From Tomocerus qinae (lineage: Eukaryota; Arthropoda; Collembola; Entomobryomorpha; Tomoceridae): DNA of 64,000 nt. Numbering within the stretch: position 1 is the stretch's first letter; each line of letters starts with the position of its first letter. The position numbers and the translations under genes are program-made. Location of the stretch: positions 11,470,001 to 11,534,000 of the forward strand of contig CM034548.1 in assembly GCA_020055645.1 (NCBI GenBank), given 5' to 3'. The notes under the pieces were generated by a model, which was not told the DNA's origin, searched no databases, and saw nothing but the letters and a program-made list of their open reading frames with translations. Below are positions 27,012-41,034 of the stretch, piece by piece.

Positions 27012-27035
27012 TGAACTTGAACTTGAACTTGAACT
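27012..27035 (+). repeat. (TGAACT)4 LINE 3' tail
   Basis: Four exact TGAACT units follow the polyadenylation signal and mark the 3' end of the element. Jockey/CR1-group elements often end in short tandem repeats, used when the reverse transcriptase starts on its own RNA. Just beyond, at 27,037-27,049, is GAGCTCGGAGCTC, two palindromic GAGCTC hexamers one base apart, probably target-site DNA. Confidence 0.9.
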
Positions 27036-27049
27036 TGAGCTCGGAGCTC

Positions 27050-30000
27050 TTTCTCTCCCATCATTTCACTGAAATAACATATAGGGAATAGGTAATACAT
27101 AATAATAATGTTGCCTGCACTTACATAGGTCTGCAGAATGTAGTACTACTCTCTAATTGTGCTTATCTGTATAATGCACGGGCTCTGCAAATTCCATGTG
27201 TGTAGTCTAACTAGCTACATAGCCACATCGCTATTTAGGACTTGGACATAGAAGAGATATGCAGATATTATTATATGCATTCAACGCTAATGGATACGGA
27301 TGCCTAATCGTAAGTATGCGCTTGTTTCTCTCTATCTGTTTTTCCATCTAATAAATTATAAACAAAACAACCTGCTGCCTTGCAATTACATACATTACCC
27401 AGCTACATCTCGCATACATCTGTTTTCCTATATTTAAATACCTACATCCTTGTGAGTTTCTACATTCATTCGGCATTCTCTGACTTATACACAGTTACAT
27501 AATGATATAATGTGCACTATAATACATTCATTACATCCACTACCTATTTATGCCTACCTTCCGATTAACTTACATCTATGCCATGCACGTATTTAGGTAC
27601 ATCATCATCTATACCCAACCAGGTAGGTAGGCGGCTTCAGCAGGACTATCATATTCACTCAACTCCCTATTACAATGCCGTCCGAGTGTATAATGATATC
27701 AATGACATTACCTACTCTTTAATAATTGTCTTAATGTCTCAAACCAGCCCCGAAAAACAAATAAGTGCTCTCTATTTGCTTTACTTAAAGTTTCCTTAAT
27801 CCTTACTAGCAGAGAAGCCAGGAGTCCTGGGAATTTACACATTATGAGGGTAATTGAGAGATAAAAAGGCTGAATTCACTCAATAAATATTTAAACTGTA
27901 TACCAAGCCAGCATTTTCCTCCGCTTACTTATATGTAATTACAATAGAGATGCATATCTTGGCGAATTATGCAAAGCATTGTAATGTCCTTTTGCGTTCA
28001 GGTTGAGCGTTGGTTGCGTCGCAGTTGTTATTGCAAGGATGGTCTGTGCAAATCCAGTTCACTCCGTGTGTGTTTACAAAAGGCTTCATTTGGCACCGTA
28101 ATTAATAGCTTGGCGTTGATGTATGAACTCTTAAAATCATAAGCGCCTTTAGATTCTCCTTCCTTTGACAGCTCAGAAGCAAAGTATAGTAGCATGCATT
28201 TAAAATATAAATTATTCCGCGTGATGATTAACTAGAAAGACCAATTTTCTAGTAGCACTATTATAAATGCATATAATATAATCTATAGAAATGTTATATA
28301 TACGTAACGAATTGATTTAATATACGGAATATAGTACTATTTATACATACATACGTGGTATATAGATATTATATGTAATATTAGAATATTGAGAGTAAAA
28401 GTTGACCGCCTGCTACGGCTACCTGAGTTAGTTTTACCTGTCTGTCTGGCTGTCTATGCGTAGTTGTTGTGCTGTGTGTGTGTGTTGATGATTGTGAGTT
28501 AAATTGAAACATCAGAGAGAGCTTAAGAGATGATCAGTTTAGTTGAGAGAGGCGAAGATAAGGGAAGAGACGGCGTGTGGGTAGATAATAGTTAAGTTAA
28601 CGACATGAACGACTAGGACTGCGATCGAGTTGAGGAAGGAAGGTGAGCTGATTGGCCGAGAGTCGAAACGAGGACTGGTGCATTTGGAGAGGATACATCC
28701 CTTGAAGTGACTGACTTGCCGTCACCGAACCTTCCGTAGATAATGATGACTAAACTTTCATTGACATTTATTAATGGCACTTTCATTTACAAGGCGATGT
28801 ACAATTTTTTACGCCGTATCACGTTTCCAAATCTAAATTTCTCAATCAGAGATGAGATTGTGTACCTGAATTTAAATTACTACACAAACGAAATGAGTAA
28901 CTGCAGATACCCATTTACTAGGATAACATAACTAAATACATACGTGTACTCAGTTTATTATCTCTACCTATTTATATTATCTACAAACCGTGCATGGAGG
29001 TATAATCTCGACCCTTACCTCTCCTTGCTACAGCCAAGTACTACACGTACACACATAGTTGCAATAAACAAGACGGAAACTCATGTCTCCTTCACAACTC
29101 TCCTACCATACCTATCACATCAGCAGTCCCATATCATCTCCATCAGATCAAGTCATCAAATCAAACGGCAGTAACAGACATCGTAAATACAATAAAACAG
29201 AAAGACCATTTAATGATAAGTATCCCATCTTCCACCGAGACGGCCCAAACCTACATTTACCATTATCTTTTACCGTATTTTCTCGAATAAATTCAGTTTC
29301 CTTCCTACACAGCTCATAAACAACCTATCCTATTTATACCTACCACTACGTACCAAATATCACTTTCAAATACATTATTTATTTGTCACGATCGCGACCT
29401 GCAGGAAATAGCACCATATTAAATGAATATATTTTTCATGACTTTAATTAATATTTATTGACATTTAGGATGTAGATAACGTTTATGATAAATTTCAGAA
29501 CTTTTATTTGCAAAAACTGAACATATTGACCAATTTCGGATAAAATGAAGTAGAAAGTCTTCATAAAAAGTGTAAACCAAGTCTTTCGTACATTAATTCA
29601 ATACTCCATTCATAATTATCATGCTTAGCCGTTCTAATGTCATGAAACTACTTTTATTGAAATAATCTACCTATATATAGAAATAATAAATATGGGAATT
29701 TAATCAAACTATATCTGGCGTTAAAGTAAGGTACCAAAAATATTACGGTTATTAAGAGTGTGTGGCCCAAGGAATTATTGTCAATAATAAAATAGTTGAT
29801 TAATTGCTATTCGGAAATTCTCATTAATAACAGTAAAATTAATTATAAATGGGTAGTTAATAATCATAGCAAATTAAAAGCCTTTATTAGATCATTAGGA
29901 CTATATTTACAATTAAAAATAAATAGGGTGTTTATTAAATTGTATATTGCGAGTATTTTCAAAAATGATATGAATTTTGGGTTGGTTTAGGGATAGGTGA

Positions 30001-33000
30001 AATAGGACGGGATAGAGACACCCCGAGGTACAGCCTTGTAACCTTAAGTTAATCGTGTAACAGCATAATCAGAAATACAGATATACAAATGCACATAAAT
30101 ACATCGAAGATAAATTGCCCCATAGCACATTACTAACATTACAGATGTGTGTAAGTATTCTGGCTGAGCAATGTATCCCAAATACTTAAATGTAGGTCTG
30201 CTTGGGAATTGTGTATATGATACAATTGATTAAGATGGTTCCAAGCCACGTAAAAGATTATGGTACAAATGGTAGAGATAAGTACACAAAATATTTAGTG
30301 TGGTAGGGTTAAGCTACCTCTAGATAATTTCCTACAATACTCTTCTGAAGATGTAAGATAAATGACCCATAGGATTCCTGATTTTTCCGTTCATAGTTAT
30401 GTAACTCATGTTATGTTTATGTTGGTTTGTTCCTGCTCTTGTAACATATATTCTCGTTTGTAAACTGTAATCCTTCTTGTAGCAATTCCTTCTATCTCTC
30501 AACATCTCTCGGATCTGTTCTGTGCCACGAACATCGAACAATGTCTGTCTGCCGCTTTGTTTTGTGGTCATTCCAGAATGTTACACGTTGTAGAGTATTT
30601 GGAGTAAAAAGAGAGAGTAGTAAGATCATTATTATCTGTCTCACTATGCCTATACCAAAATAATATATTTTTATACCTTATTATAAGCAATATAGATATC
30701 CAATGCCTACAGCAATGTAATGATAGGGAAGAAAATGAACAGATTCAGATAACTAACTTTAAAGTAGATAAGTGGTCATGTATTACTGTTAAGTATTGGG
30801 GTCTTGTATAGATTTGATTTGTTGGGGACTGGACTGATGTACTTAGTGAAGTGTGTGTGGCAAGTAAAAGATTAACAATGAGGAAGAATTCTGGGACGAT
30901 TCGTATTCACTCTCTGTTTACAACTTTGGATAATTTATCACAAAATAAAAACAGAAGAAAAGCCATAATATTTTGAGCCTGTTTTTGTTTCCTTGTGGTT
31001 TTTGGGTTGCTCTTCTTCCTCCATTTATCCATTATGCATTGACACATCCGTCCCTTCCGAGTTGTTCACTTCGTTTACTCTGTGGATTTACTGTTTTGGG
31101 GCAGTTAGTATTTTTCTTGTTAATGCTAATAGGTAACATATCATAGGTACATCGCATACAACAAAACACATGTCGACTTTTCCTCCACGTCATTGTTAAC
31201 ATTTTTAAGAGGCCTTACATCACCTGCCTATTATTCCGCTTCATCACATTTTCTATTATTACCCAAAAATAACTCAACAACTAAACCAAATCCCTAACTC
31301 TAATATAAATAAATGTCATTGTTCATGTAAAGGTACGAGCCATTCGACTCGCCACAAATTCCACTTCATTAGGCTTCTGCAGATGCTCTTTTTTGTCTTA
31401 AACTGCCATTTCCATATAGCTAAGGGACCATGCATGCAGTTTCAAATAGTAAATGAATACTTGGGAGATTATTGGACAAACGATTATCAGATCCGATGTT
31501 TCTTTCTCCAGTTGGTACTTAAATCCTTATCTGGGAAAATATACTTTATCTCTACGCACGCAGATTACTGATACTGAATACACGAATAAATACATTCACC
31601 CAGTTTTACTGCACCACAAGATGCCCTCATTTATTGCTAGGTATAGCTGGCTAGTTGTCATTAACGATCATCAATCATGGCGTACTAGAGCACTACACAA
31701 ATCCATAAATGTACAAAAATAAGTCTGAGCTGCAAAGAATAATTTATAGTTTACACAAGAATTTAATCTTATCAGTTAATTAGATTACCAAATTATTTGT
31801 CAATAAATAAAATGAACTAAACTGGTAAACCAAATGGTAAGAGCACTAAATAAAGTAGATGAGCATTCTTAAATTAAATAAATTAAATTGAAGGTGAAGT
31901 ATACATTAAATAACTAGCTTAAGTACACTGCGTTCTGTTTACATTTGTAAGAAACAAATAACACACCATTTTGTTTACATTTATTTACCCGTAGTCTAAA
32001 AATGTCAATGTCTTACTTACTTTTGTACCCATTGAATAACGAGTAGTTAATTAAATAATAACTGGGCACTCAGGTAAAATTTTTGACTGCAAAATCAAAA
32101 ATTACTGCATAAATATTTACTGAAAGGTCAATTCTTTGGATTCACAAAACTTTTTGGTGCGAATTGAGAATTACGACGTACAGAAATTAGTAGGTTACAA
32201 AAGTTACAAAGAGGCAAGTACCCTAGAGCTGTCTCTGCTTCTGTATCTAGATTAGATATACAGACAGGTCCATTAAAATACGATGGATTTCGAAATTTTT
32301 TGTTGTAGGGTGTTAGTCATGCTATTAAAGGGTACAAAAGTGGTTAGCTTTTAAATCGCAATTCTTTTTCCAAATTAACTTTTGGATCGGCTAAAGCTAA
32401 AGTCCCAAAATTGAGAATTTTGGTCAACAATATTGGTGTATGTTGATTTAATAACAAAATATAATCCATATTAATCCCGTCTCAAGAAAACCGACATTTG
32501 AATTTAAACACAATTCTGGATGGTAATGAAGGATTTTTTCAGACTACGCATAATAATTCTTTAACAGTTACGTCAGTCGGAAACAGTAAACCAAACATTT
32601 ATTCATCTGATACTTTCTCATGTATGCCTGGGCTTAGAGTCTTTCTGGGCTTTCCAGTTCGTATTTGTTCAACGAATCTTTTAAATTAGCACAAGAAAAT
32701 TAGCCAGGGGATTTTAAGTGCGGTGTCTTACTGTGAGGAATATTTGAAAGGTTTCCTTGTTAGTAACCTCCAGCAAGTGGAGTACTATGCAATAAAGGTG
32801 ACATAGTAATGATACGTTTGGGGCAAACAATGAACTTCCCATCTTTTCTTTAGCCAGCGGTTTACTTTCTTCGGGTTAAATATTTTCCCATCTATTATTA
32901 CCTCATCGCCTTGATCAATATCCTTAACCCTTCCAATTCTTGATAAGAATAAAAACAAGGCCAGTTTTTGTGGCTATTTATAGCACAAAGCATTCAATTC

Positions 33001-36000
33001 ACATATTACGTGTGCACACAAAGCTATATTTATAAAACATATTATTATACTCTACTGGCTTATTGTCGGTTTTACACATAACTTGGTAGGCAGTTACTAT
33101 TTCTGTGACTTAGAATTATTTCTGTTTATTTTCTTGTTTGTAGCTGGGTTTTTTCTTATTATTCACTTATCATTTATGTAAGTTGGGTTAGACAGTTAGG
33201 TTCATATCCTTGAAGAGCATTACGTAGTTGCCAGGCGGTCAAACGATCATCTTTCACTATCTGCTAATATTCCTGATTTGATTGCCATGCAGCGTTTTAT
33301 CTTTTATTTTGTCGGCATTGTCGGCGTTGAGTTCATCGCTGTTTCTCCGCATTCATTAATCGCAATCAAATGAAATGGCAATACAAAGAGCAGGACTGAA
33401 CACATGTAATGCGATTATGCACTACAATTATGCTTATATCCTTCTCGTCATATCCGTTTTTATCTTGGCACATTAATAAAATTGTCTTATTATAAGGAGG
33501 AATTACAGGATTTTGTGCTTTGAAATGACACCGACTCGTTATGAAGACTCGTTTCTTGAAAATGACCATGCGTAAAAGTTGTGTAAACAAAATGAATACA
33601 AAATGAGTAGCTGGTTATGATTATGAGGAAAAGTAGTGCAACAACTATAGGCATGAGTTGCATTTATCATTAGCACTGCTACTCCAGTGATAGTGCGGCT
33701 CTCCAGAAACACAGTTAGATCCACGATCTTACACGCTAATCACCTGCCCCTGCCTTTTTTGTATTCATATTTATTATTGTTTCAGGGTGACTTGACGGCT
33801 GCTGGTCAAGAGCATTCCGTAATAGTGTTGTTAGCGGCATTATTATTGCATAATGCAGATGTATTGCTACCTACTTTTATTACCTTTCAGTTTTCCTCCT
33901 AATAAGTGATCATCATCGTATCACATTCATTTCCACTGTTTAGCTTCTAAATGGACTTTCCTGAACAATTCCTTTGTCTTTCAATGAGTCCCATTATAAT
34001 ATTATATGCATGTGCATTGTTAGTCTAGATATTAGCTCAAGTGGCTTGACGTATCGTGTCACTGTCACCTTGTCATCCTGTCAACTTTAATTTACCAGAA
34101 CAAAGACTAGGAAAACCTTTGATTATAAGCCTAATGGCGTTTGTTAAGTGGATAATTAATTCCTACCTAAACATCCTCTATTTTTGTGATACATAAACGA
34201 CAGCTCTTTTTCTTTTTAATGACAATTTTCTCATAATATAAACGTTTATTGCAAAAGTGTTACGTGACAATAACACAACATTACTAAAAGCACTACTGAA
34301 AACAATATTAAATCACGGAAACGCCATTATCGCACTTTTAGTTCTTTCTCTCCAATTCAATTGTCCATGTACTCTCCTCATGACTATAACAATACGCATA
34401 TAAATAAAGTGTACGTTGTATCATAGGTATTAAAATAACATTGCATATTGCATGGCAATACTTTTTTAGTGTATTAAATGTATTTAATGTCCAATAACCT
34501 AGGTAGACAAAAGTTTCCTAAAAAATCTAGTTATTTAGCAAAATTGGCATCCATTCAGAGTGCCATTTTACCCATCAATCAAAAAAAGATACTTTTCTTA
34601 CGTGTACGCATTTTGTACCAAGATCTTTATTTTTATCTTGTGTTTTGCAAAATAGAAGTAGGTAATTCGTTCTATATACGCATAAAAGGAGATTACACAA
34701 GACTGTTAAGCAATAAATTGCATATTAGTAGAGTGAGAGTGAATGAGTGAACAATACGGAGAGAAAATCCGTTTCATTAATGAAATTCCAAGGTGAGTAA
34801 GAAGTTAGAGTAGGCACTTGGTATGAAGGATGTAGGTTATTACTTTGTAGTATGACTACCATTTAGGTAATAGCAGCGTTGCAAGGAAAGGGCAAAAAAC
34901 AAGTCATTCAATGCTAAAATAATAATCAGTAGTAAAAAGAAATAAGTGGAAGTAGTGATGTTGTACATGGTGTGTAAGATTGACGGATAAATTATGCCAT
35001 GTTCTCGTAGTCTGTATGTACAGAGAAAGTTGGTCGGACAGAGTTGATTGAAAATGTCACTAATTTGAGAGTTGCATGCACAAGGATTTCATGCTGATCT
35101 TCTCATCTGTGCAATGACAGTGATATCACGAAATGTATTAACCAAATGGCTAAAAATAATTTCCTGTGCAAGTGAACGAATGATTATCTGGCCTTTGACT
35201 CACTCACCTATACTCACTCCCATACTCCAACGCATTTACTCAATTACAATTTACTATAAAATAAGTGCTATTGCGACTTGCACAGTTTCTATCGTGTTTC
35301 CCCTCGTAGTTACTCAGGATTCCTTGTAGTTCACATCAAGTTTGACTTATATTCTACCATGCACTAATATGATTTCATGAAACCTTTTTACTAATTTTAA
35401 TATCATTGCAAATCGTCCTCAATACTGTTTATAGTAGAAAGGTAGATGTAATTGTCAATAACATTTGCAGTAATACTCCAAACAATAATTCATGCTATTC
35501 TTGTAATAGAAAGAATGTTTAGCAAAAAATGATTATTCGGAAATAAGCAAAAAGAATATTGGCAAGACAAAAAACACTAATTCATTTATTCGAGTATGTT
35601 AAGTAGTATTTTTTGAAAGAATTTTTGCAGGAAGTAGGTAGTTACTATATCTTCTAGGAAAAAGCGTGGACTCAACATGTAATTTGCAAAAGCCACCTTC
35701 GCGAGAAAAATCCCACTGTAGTTTATGAATTTTCGCAGAATTAGCATGGGTAATACCTTCGTCACATCCCTACGGTATTATTGCAAGTGAAAAATAAGGT
35801 ATTGGTTGTTATAAAAATGTTGAAGAATTTATATGGTTGTTGTTTTCGCGGATATAAAAGGTTGTATTAAAATAATTTAATTGTAAGAGGAGATAAGTAG
35901 GAATAAGTGAATACGAGAAGAATGTGTAGAGTAGAACTAATAAAACAAATAAAAGTCAGAAAAAAGAGTGGAGGGGATGAAAAGGTTAATTTTCTCCTGT

Positions 36001-37415
36001 AGGCCGTTTCATGGAGTTATTAAGGCAATGCAATCTCACGACAATAGGCTTCCCTATCCCAATGAAGTTCTTCAAAGTCATGAATTCGAATTAATCATGT
36101 TCCCAAACGTGTCTTCCTTCAAGGCAACCTGGTCATTCAGATCAGACGATTCTCCAGCATACCTACCTATTTATTTATCACAGCAAACAAGATTATCGTG
36201 GCAGCGGATTAGATAGGGATGATTGGTAGATGGCCACTGATCGTCGTGTTAAGACAGAGTTCCTTGCATTCCCAGTTATTGAAGTCCTTGATCGCACGTA
36301 TGGTGGTCTCTCCTAATTGCTCTCAATAGACTCTGACTACAGACATCGGTTCATGTTCATGTCTTCAGCTCCTCATCCTTCTGCTCAAATGAAAGGCTAT
36401 TGTGTCTAATTGTAAGCCAAGATTCATTCACTCCACAAGAAATTACCAAGAAGAAAGAACTACTAAATCCATCTGCATCTGTTGGCTCTGCACGGAAAAG
36501 GGTAAAAAGAAGTTTCAAGAAGCTTCGTATGTTCTATACCTATTAAGCCGCTACGGTAGTTGTTGAGTGGAGGTTCATTTTCCTAATTTGTGGCACGACT
36601 TGTTCTATTTTGTTTGTATAGAACCCAAGTAACCAGTAACAGCACCACTTGCAAGACTGAATTTATTAAACACACATTAAAATGTGCCCATTTCAAATCT
36701 TTTTATTACTACCTATCGTAAATAATACTCTCATAAGTATCTAGATTCAATTTACTTCAACATAATACTAGCAACAGTTTTCCATCTCAATTCAATTTCA
36801 ATATACAACTCACTCTGTGTAGTTTATTATACATAACAATTAAGTATTTGCAATAGTTTTTTCTTAGTATCATCCTCGTTGTGAAGAGATAGCATTAGCA
36901 ACAGACTATACATAAATTATATTTAACTGCATTGATCTGTGATGATATGATTTGACTTGCACTTGAATATTTGTTTCAGAGACTAAACAATGCAGTAGCC
37001 TCTTCAATTTATGAAATGGAACATGATGAGATCTGTTTGTTGGACTTATGGGAGCTTAAATACCAATTTATTTTATGTGCCCACTTGGATAAGCAGATAT
37101 GCTAGCACTATCCAAATAGTATTTGTTTTTCTCTTGGACGCTCTAAGCTATCGTTAAACTTGAATGTAATATATACGCTGATATTGATATGATTCACAAT
37201 AGCTAAGTAAATCCCCAATATTCATCCATCATATCATACCTTTCATTTTCTCTATTTGTTTTACAGCATACTCGTAGATTTATTTCGTAAGCAATATCCA
37301 ACTAGCAAATAAATAATGAATACATTAAGCTGAAACAATCATTGGGGCATTGGAGAGATATTATAAAGTCTAAATAGTATAGTATAGTTCTTTCGAAGGG
37401 ATATAGTGTATTTAC
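27050..37415. other. non-coding stretch, 10 kb
   Basis: No recognisable gene. Notable content is (TG)6 at 28,473-28,484, a purine-rich block at about 28,490-28,700 followed by a C-rich block at about 28,940-29,330, and another such pair at about 34,720-35,060 and 35,160-35,340. Open frames such as 30,332-30,571 (-, 79 codons, rich in Arg and Lys) and 35,968-36,216 (+, 82 codons) have no domain I know. 29,400-29,990 and 31,740-32,500 are very AT-rich. Confidence 0.55.
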
Positions 37416-37487
37416 AGGTTGACCACCTGGTATTCGACTGCGTTCGTGTCCAATCCAATGAAGCGGATCTCAAGATAATTCACGCCT
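37416..37487 (-). other. candidate 72-bp coding exon, product unknown
   Basis: On the - strand a good splice acceptor (a pyrimidine tract ending TTCTCTTGCAG) is followed by 72 bases, then a usable donor (CCT, then GTAAAT). The exon length is a multiple of three and keeps one frame open: one base of a split codon, 23 full codons beginning GVNYLEIRF and ending VEYQVVN, then two bases. GC content and codon use look more gene-like than the flanks. I do not recognise the peptide and saw no adjoining exons. The + strand is also open here, with its own plausible acceptor TATTTACAG, so the strand is uncertain and chance is quite possible. Confidence 0.25.
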
Positions 37488-40400
37488 CTGCAAGAGAACA
37501 GTAGAGAGCTGAATGATTGTGGTGTGGAAAGGAGAAATGCCCGGCACTCCTCTGTGTATTATTTAACGGCTGTACTCAGCACAGTACTTCTCGAAATAAA
37601 AAAAATTAACAAGACTCCTGATAAAGAGTGAGTATGGGCACGCTAGAAAAACTCCTCCCGAAAATGCGAGTGGGTACTCCTTGTTTGTGTGGAACTTTTC
37701 TCATTAACTCGGCCAAGTTTAAACTGACTGACTCTATGGTGGAAAATGCAGCTGAATAATCGTAGCCGTAATAAAAATGCGATAATGTGGAGAACGCAAT
37801 CTACTAATCGTATTTTCTTGGGTGAGCAAGTCTTCCAGTTATATTTGTACTAGTACTCGTTTATGCAGTTTTCCCATTAGTATTATATAATAGTTGGGCC
37901 AGTAGACAAAATGCATCTAAATTGTGATAGGATTCAAAAAATAATAGGAGGGCTATAGTTGAGATAAACGTCTCCATCATCTATCCAGAGCGAGAGAGAG
38001 AGTGCAGGGAGAGATGTTTGTACCCTCTTCAGGTTGGGTGGTCTCTTAAACGGGTAACTTACATGCAAAGGACGTCTCCAAAACCGAGTCTAATGGGTTA
38101 GTTTAGCAGCAAGCAATACTGTACTTCGTCAGTCAGACTCCGTGAGTGATGCATTCATTTACCCCTGGCTGGTGATGTAATAAATATGCAAGCATCGCTT
38201 TAACTCTTTCTCTCTCTCCCTGACTTCTCTGCACGAATTATTTCCACGGTGTTGCTAGTTCTTCTGCAGTAGAAGCAAAAATTCGAGGTGTGCATGCGTT
38301 TTAATGGAAAACCCTAGGAATTCGAACGCTGTGGAAAATCATTTTTACGTGAAACATTTTCAGTCGATGTCGTTTCTTTCTTTCTTTCTAGCCTGATTTG
38401 AATAAAAAGCAGTTGGACACTAAATCCTCAGGTTGGGTAATAATTGTCCACTCTCATAATATTCATTCTTCATACCTTTCCTATACGTTTAACTTTCTTT
38501 TCTAAAAGTACGATAGATTACATTCCACTTTCAGTGACGGCTTTAGCACTAATGCTCCAGACGGGCTTTGCGTCTCTCCTATAAAAAGTTACATTATGCC
38601 ACTTCAACTCTTTTCTACATAATAATGCAGCATACTATTACTAAAAGTTGCTTTTGTTTGTGTTGGTGGCTTAAGTGTTGCATCGTTACATGCACGTGTT
38701 GTAAGAAGTGACCATTAACTACGTAAACATCTACACGCTATACGAAAATTGAAATAATATATTATACATCATGTCCTGTAATTTTTAGTATGCTAAATAA
38801 GGTAATTTTCTACTATAACCAATGTCGTTGAGTTTGCCAAAATTGTTTTGCCTATATGCATGAATCATTCAATAGATTGAACTTGAGTTTGAAGTCGAAG
38901 CTCTTGATAATACTGCAAATGAAATCGGAATTTATTCTGCTCTCCTGAATTGAGCAAACGTACTTATACTTTATCTCGACGTTGTAATATGACATGCAGT
39001 GTAAACATACAAAGGTTGGAAATGTTTATTTGTAAGTGTTTTTATATTGGATGAGACAAATAGCCTTTTTCAGGTCTTCCAAATTACAGAGTAAGTGAAG
39101 CATATTATTTACTTATCATAACAAGTAGATAGTTACTTAAGCAAAAGTAGGTTCTCGTAGTAATGCGGTTGTACTTTATTAACAACTTTCCAGCACTTTA
39201 ATTGAAATTACTTCACTATCAATCATCTCATTTATTATTTAAACTCAATCAAAAGGCGACCATATATAGAATAATAGTGTGCACTCCAGCTGCACGGCTA
39301 ATAATTTAGTTCAGCCAAGTCAGAAGGGCTCGGCATGTCTTTTCTCCGTTTATTACTCATTCTCTCCAAATATTACACACAGAGAAGAGGAGTCTTGTTT
39401 GCTAACGAAATAACAAACCCTCGTAAATGTATTGATAAGTCTGCCTTGCTGTTTAAGGAGTACATGACGAAAGGTGGGCAGTGCACAGGGTACTGTTATT
39501 ACCGAGTGTGGAAACTTTATATTTTTGGTAGGTTGAGAGAAATGCGCGGTGGCTGTGGTCCTAATAGACCTCCTAAGCCTCCTTACCTTCCGCTCCCACT
39601 TTTCCTATATCATTTGAGAACATTAAATTAGAACATTAGCGAGAAAATAAGGGAGCAGGATGGCCAAGTCTATAACATAACGTGGCTGAATGTGTGAGGC
39701 ATAACTGAACAGTTCTGTTCTGCTCGTTGGGCATTTCTAATAATAATCTGGAAGTGAGTTGTGAAAAGGATGGAGTGAGTAAAGTAAATAAGAAGTAAAG
39801 TCAGTAATAGGATTTAAAGGTAGCATGTGTGGCTATCGACGTGATCAATTAAGGGTAGGCATTAAATATAAATATATGATTGCATGAGAGGTATTTAGGG
39901 AAATTACAGGTCACCTTATCAGGCTCAGGTTGGAGTGGAGCGGTGTTAAGAACTGTTGCCACCGAAGTTGAAGATTGCATGGGTCGAATCACACGCAAGC
40001 TGATTCTTTTAGCATCTTGCCTAATGAAATCAACTTGTTCCACATAGTCAGTCAGTTCACCTTTTACTGTTTGATATGCTGATGGCCTATCCGATTTTCC
40101 ACGTCTGCCATCAAAACCATTAATAATCCTACCATTGTGATATATTCTATATTATGATTTGGACGCGACGACGCTGCACATATTTATTGGGTCCACACTC
40201 CTCCACTCTAAACAAACAATCATGTAATACTCTTATTAGAATGCAGACGAGCACATGCAAGAGAGCAACCTCCCAATACGATGTCCATATCCAATATTAT
40301 GACCGTTTCTCATGTCAGGGAAGAATTTAGCATCAACCGAATCCAATTGCCCATAAGCTCTGCCTACATCTTTCCTCTTGCTCACCTCAATTCAAGACTT

Positions 40401-40839
40401 CTCTCTCTGCCGTCTTCTCCCAAACTTGGTTACAGCAAAAATAAATGAACTCTGAACCGATTGAACTGTTCTTAAACATGAGAGAACAAGGCTGGCTTCA
40501 TTCTTCCATCTTACTCCACATTCGATATACACATTAATTTCACAGACTTTGAATATAGTCATCAATGCATTACTTATTGCTACACTGGGCCATATTTTTC
40601 CTAATTTTTAACCTCCCTCCCTAACAAAATCCTGTATAGGGTCGTATTTAATAACTTCATCAGACCCAACACAGAATTTTCAACTAATGTAACCTTTTAA
40701 GTTACAGAATTCGTTTCGTTTCTAACTACAATTTGTCAAAAAAATCCATTTTTGAACAAAAAAATTTAACGAAATATTTGACTGTTTGGTATTCATGCAT
40801 AGTAAAACAATAAAAGGACTGGCAGGGTTGGCATTTACT
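37488..40839. other. non-coding stretch
   Basis: No recognisable gene. Simple repeats include (GA)5 at 37,992-38,002 and (TTTC)4 at 38,373-38,388. A 98-codon open frame at 39,335-39,631 (+) ends in a Pro/Leu-rich tail and has no known domain. It overlaps a region of changing strand skew and I do not call it a gene. Confidence 0.5.
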
Positions 40840-41034
40840 TCACTTTTCAAAGGTTTCTTCTTGAAAAATGAAATTAATGAAAAAAATTGGAAAAAATGAC
40901 TTTTTTCATCTTATTCAAGTGAAATAACCATATTTCATTTTTAACACTTTTCAAACAAAAGTGGAAGTGAAATATTTCACGAAATAAATGGTCATTTATT
41001 TCACTTTTCATTTCAAGTGAAATATTTCGCTTGT
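40840..41034. repeat. cluster of AT-rich palindromes
   Basis: Several inverted repeats built on the same words lie together: GTGAAATATTTCAC (perfect, 40,967-40,980), GAAATAAATG-GT-CATTTATTTC (40,981-41,002), and AAGTGAAA-TA-TTTCGCTT with one mismatch (41,015-41,032). Related TTTCACTTTTCA words occur from about 40,843. The shared motif suggests a decayed element or locally duplicated palindromes. No gene is present. Confidence 0.6.

Larger units (their letters stand above)
23000..27035 (+). mobile_element. non-LTR retrotransposon (LINE), Jockey/CR1-like, nearly full length
   Basis: A LINE inserted on the + strand. It contains a possible 5' leader of about 600 bases, one long broken reading frame (23,599-26,869), a short 3' untranslated part, an AATAAA signal and a tail of four TGAACT units. 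The order PHD-like finger, AP-type endonuclease, reverse transcriptase and C-terminal AWNNLP box, with a short repeat tail instead of poly(A), fits the Jockey superfamily (CR1, L2, Crack, Daphne and relatives). The exact clade is not certain. The start at 23,000 is approximate: CG-richer sequence typical of a LINE 5' end begins near 23,010. I found no clear target-site duplication, so the left edge could lie up to about 100 bases either way. No separate gag-like ORF1 is visible upstream, so the element either has a single ORF or has lost ORF1. Confidence 0.9.

Noticed and set aside
30332-30571. 79-codon - strand open frame, hydrophilic and Arg/Lys-rich
   Set aside because: Looks protein-like, but matches no family I know and has no gene context. 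Such frames arise by chance at this length.
39950-40000. tRNA B-box-like word (GGGTCGAATC)
   Set aside because: No T-stem pairing and no A box at the proper distance, so neither a tRNA nor a supported SINE.
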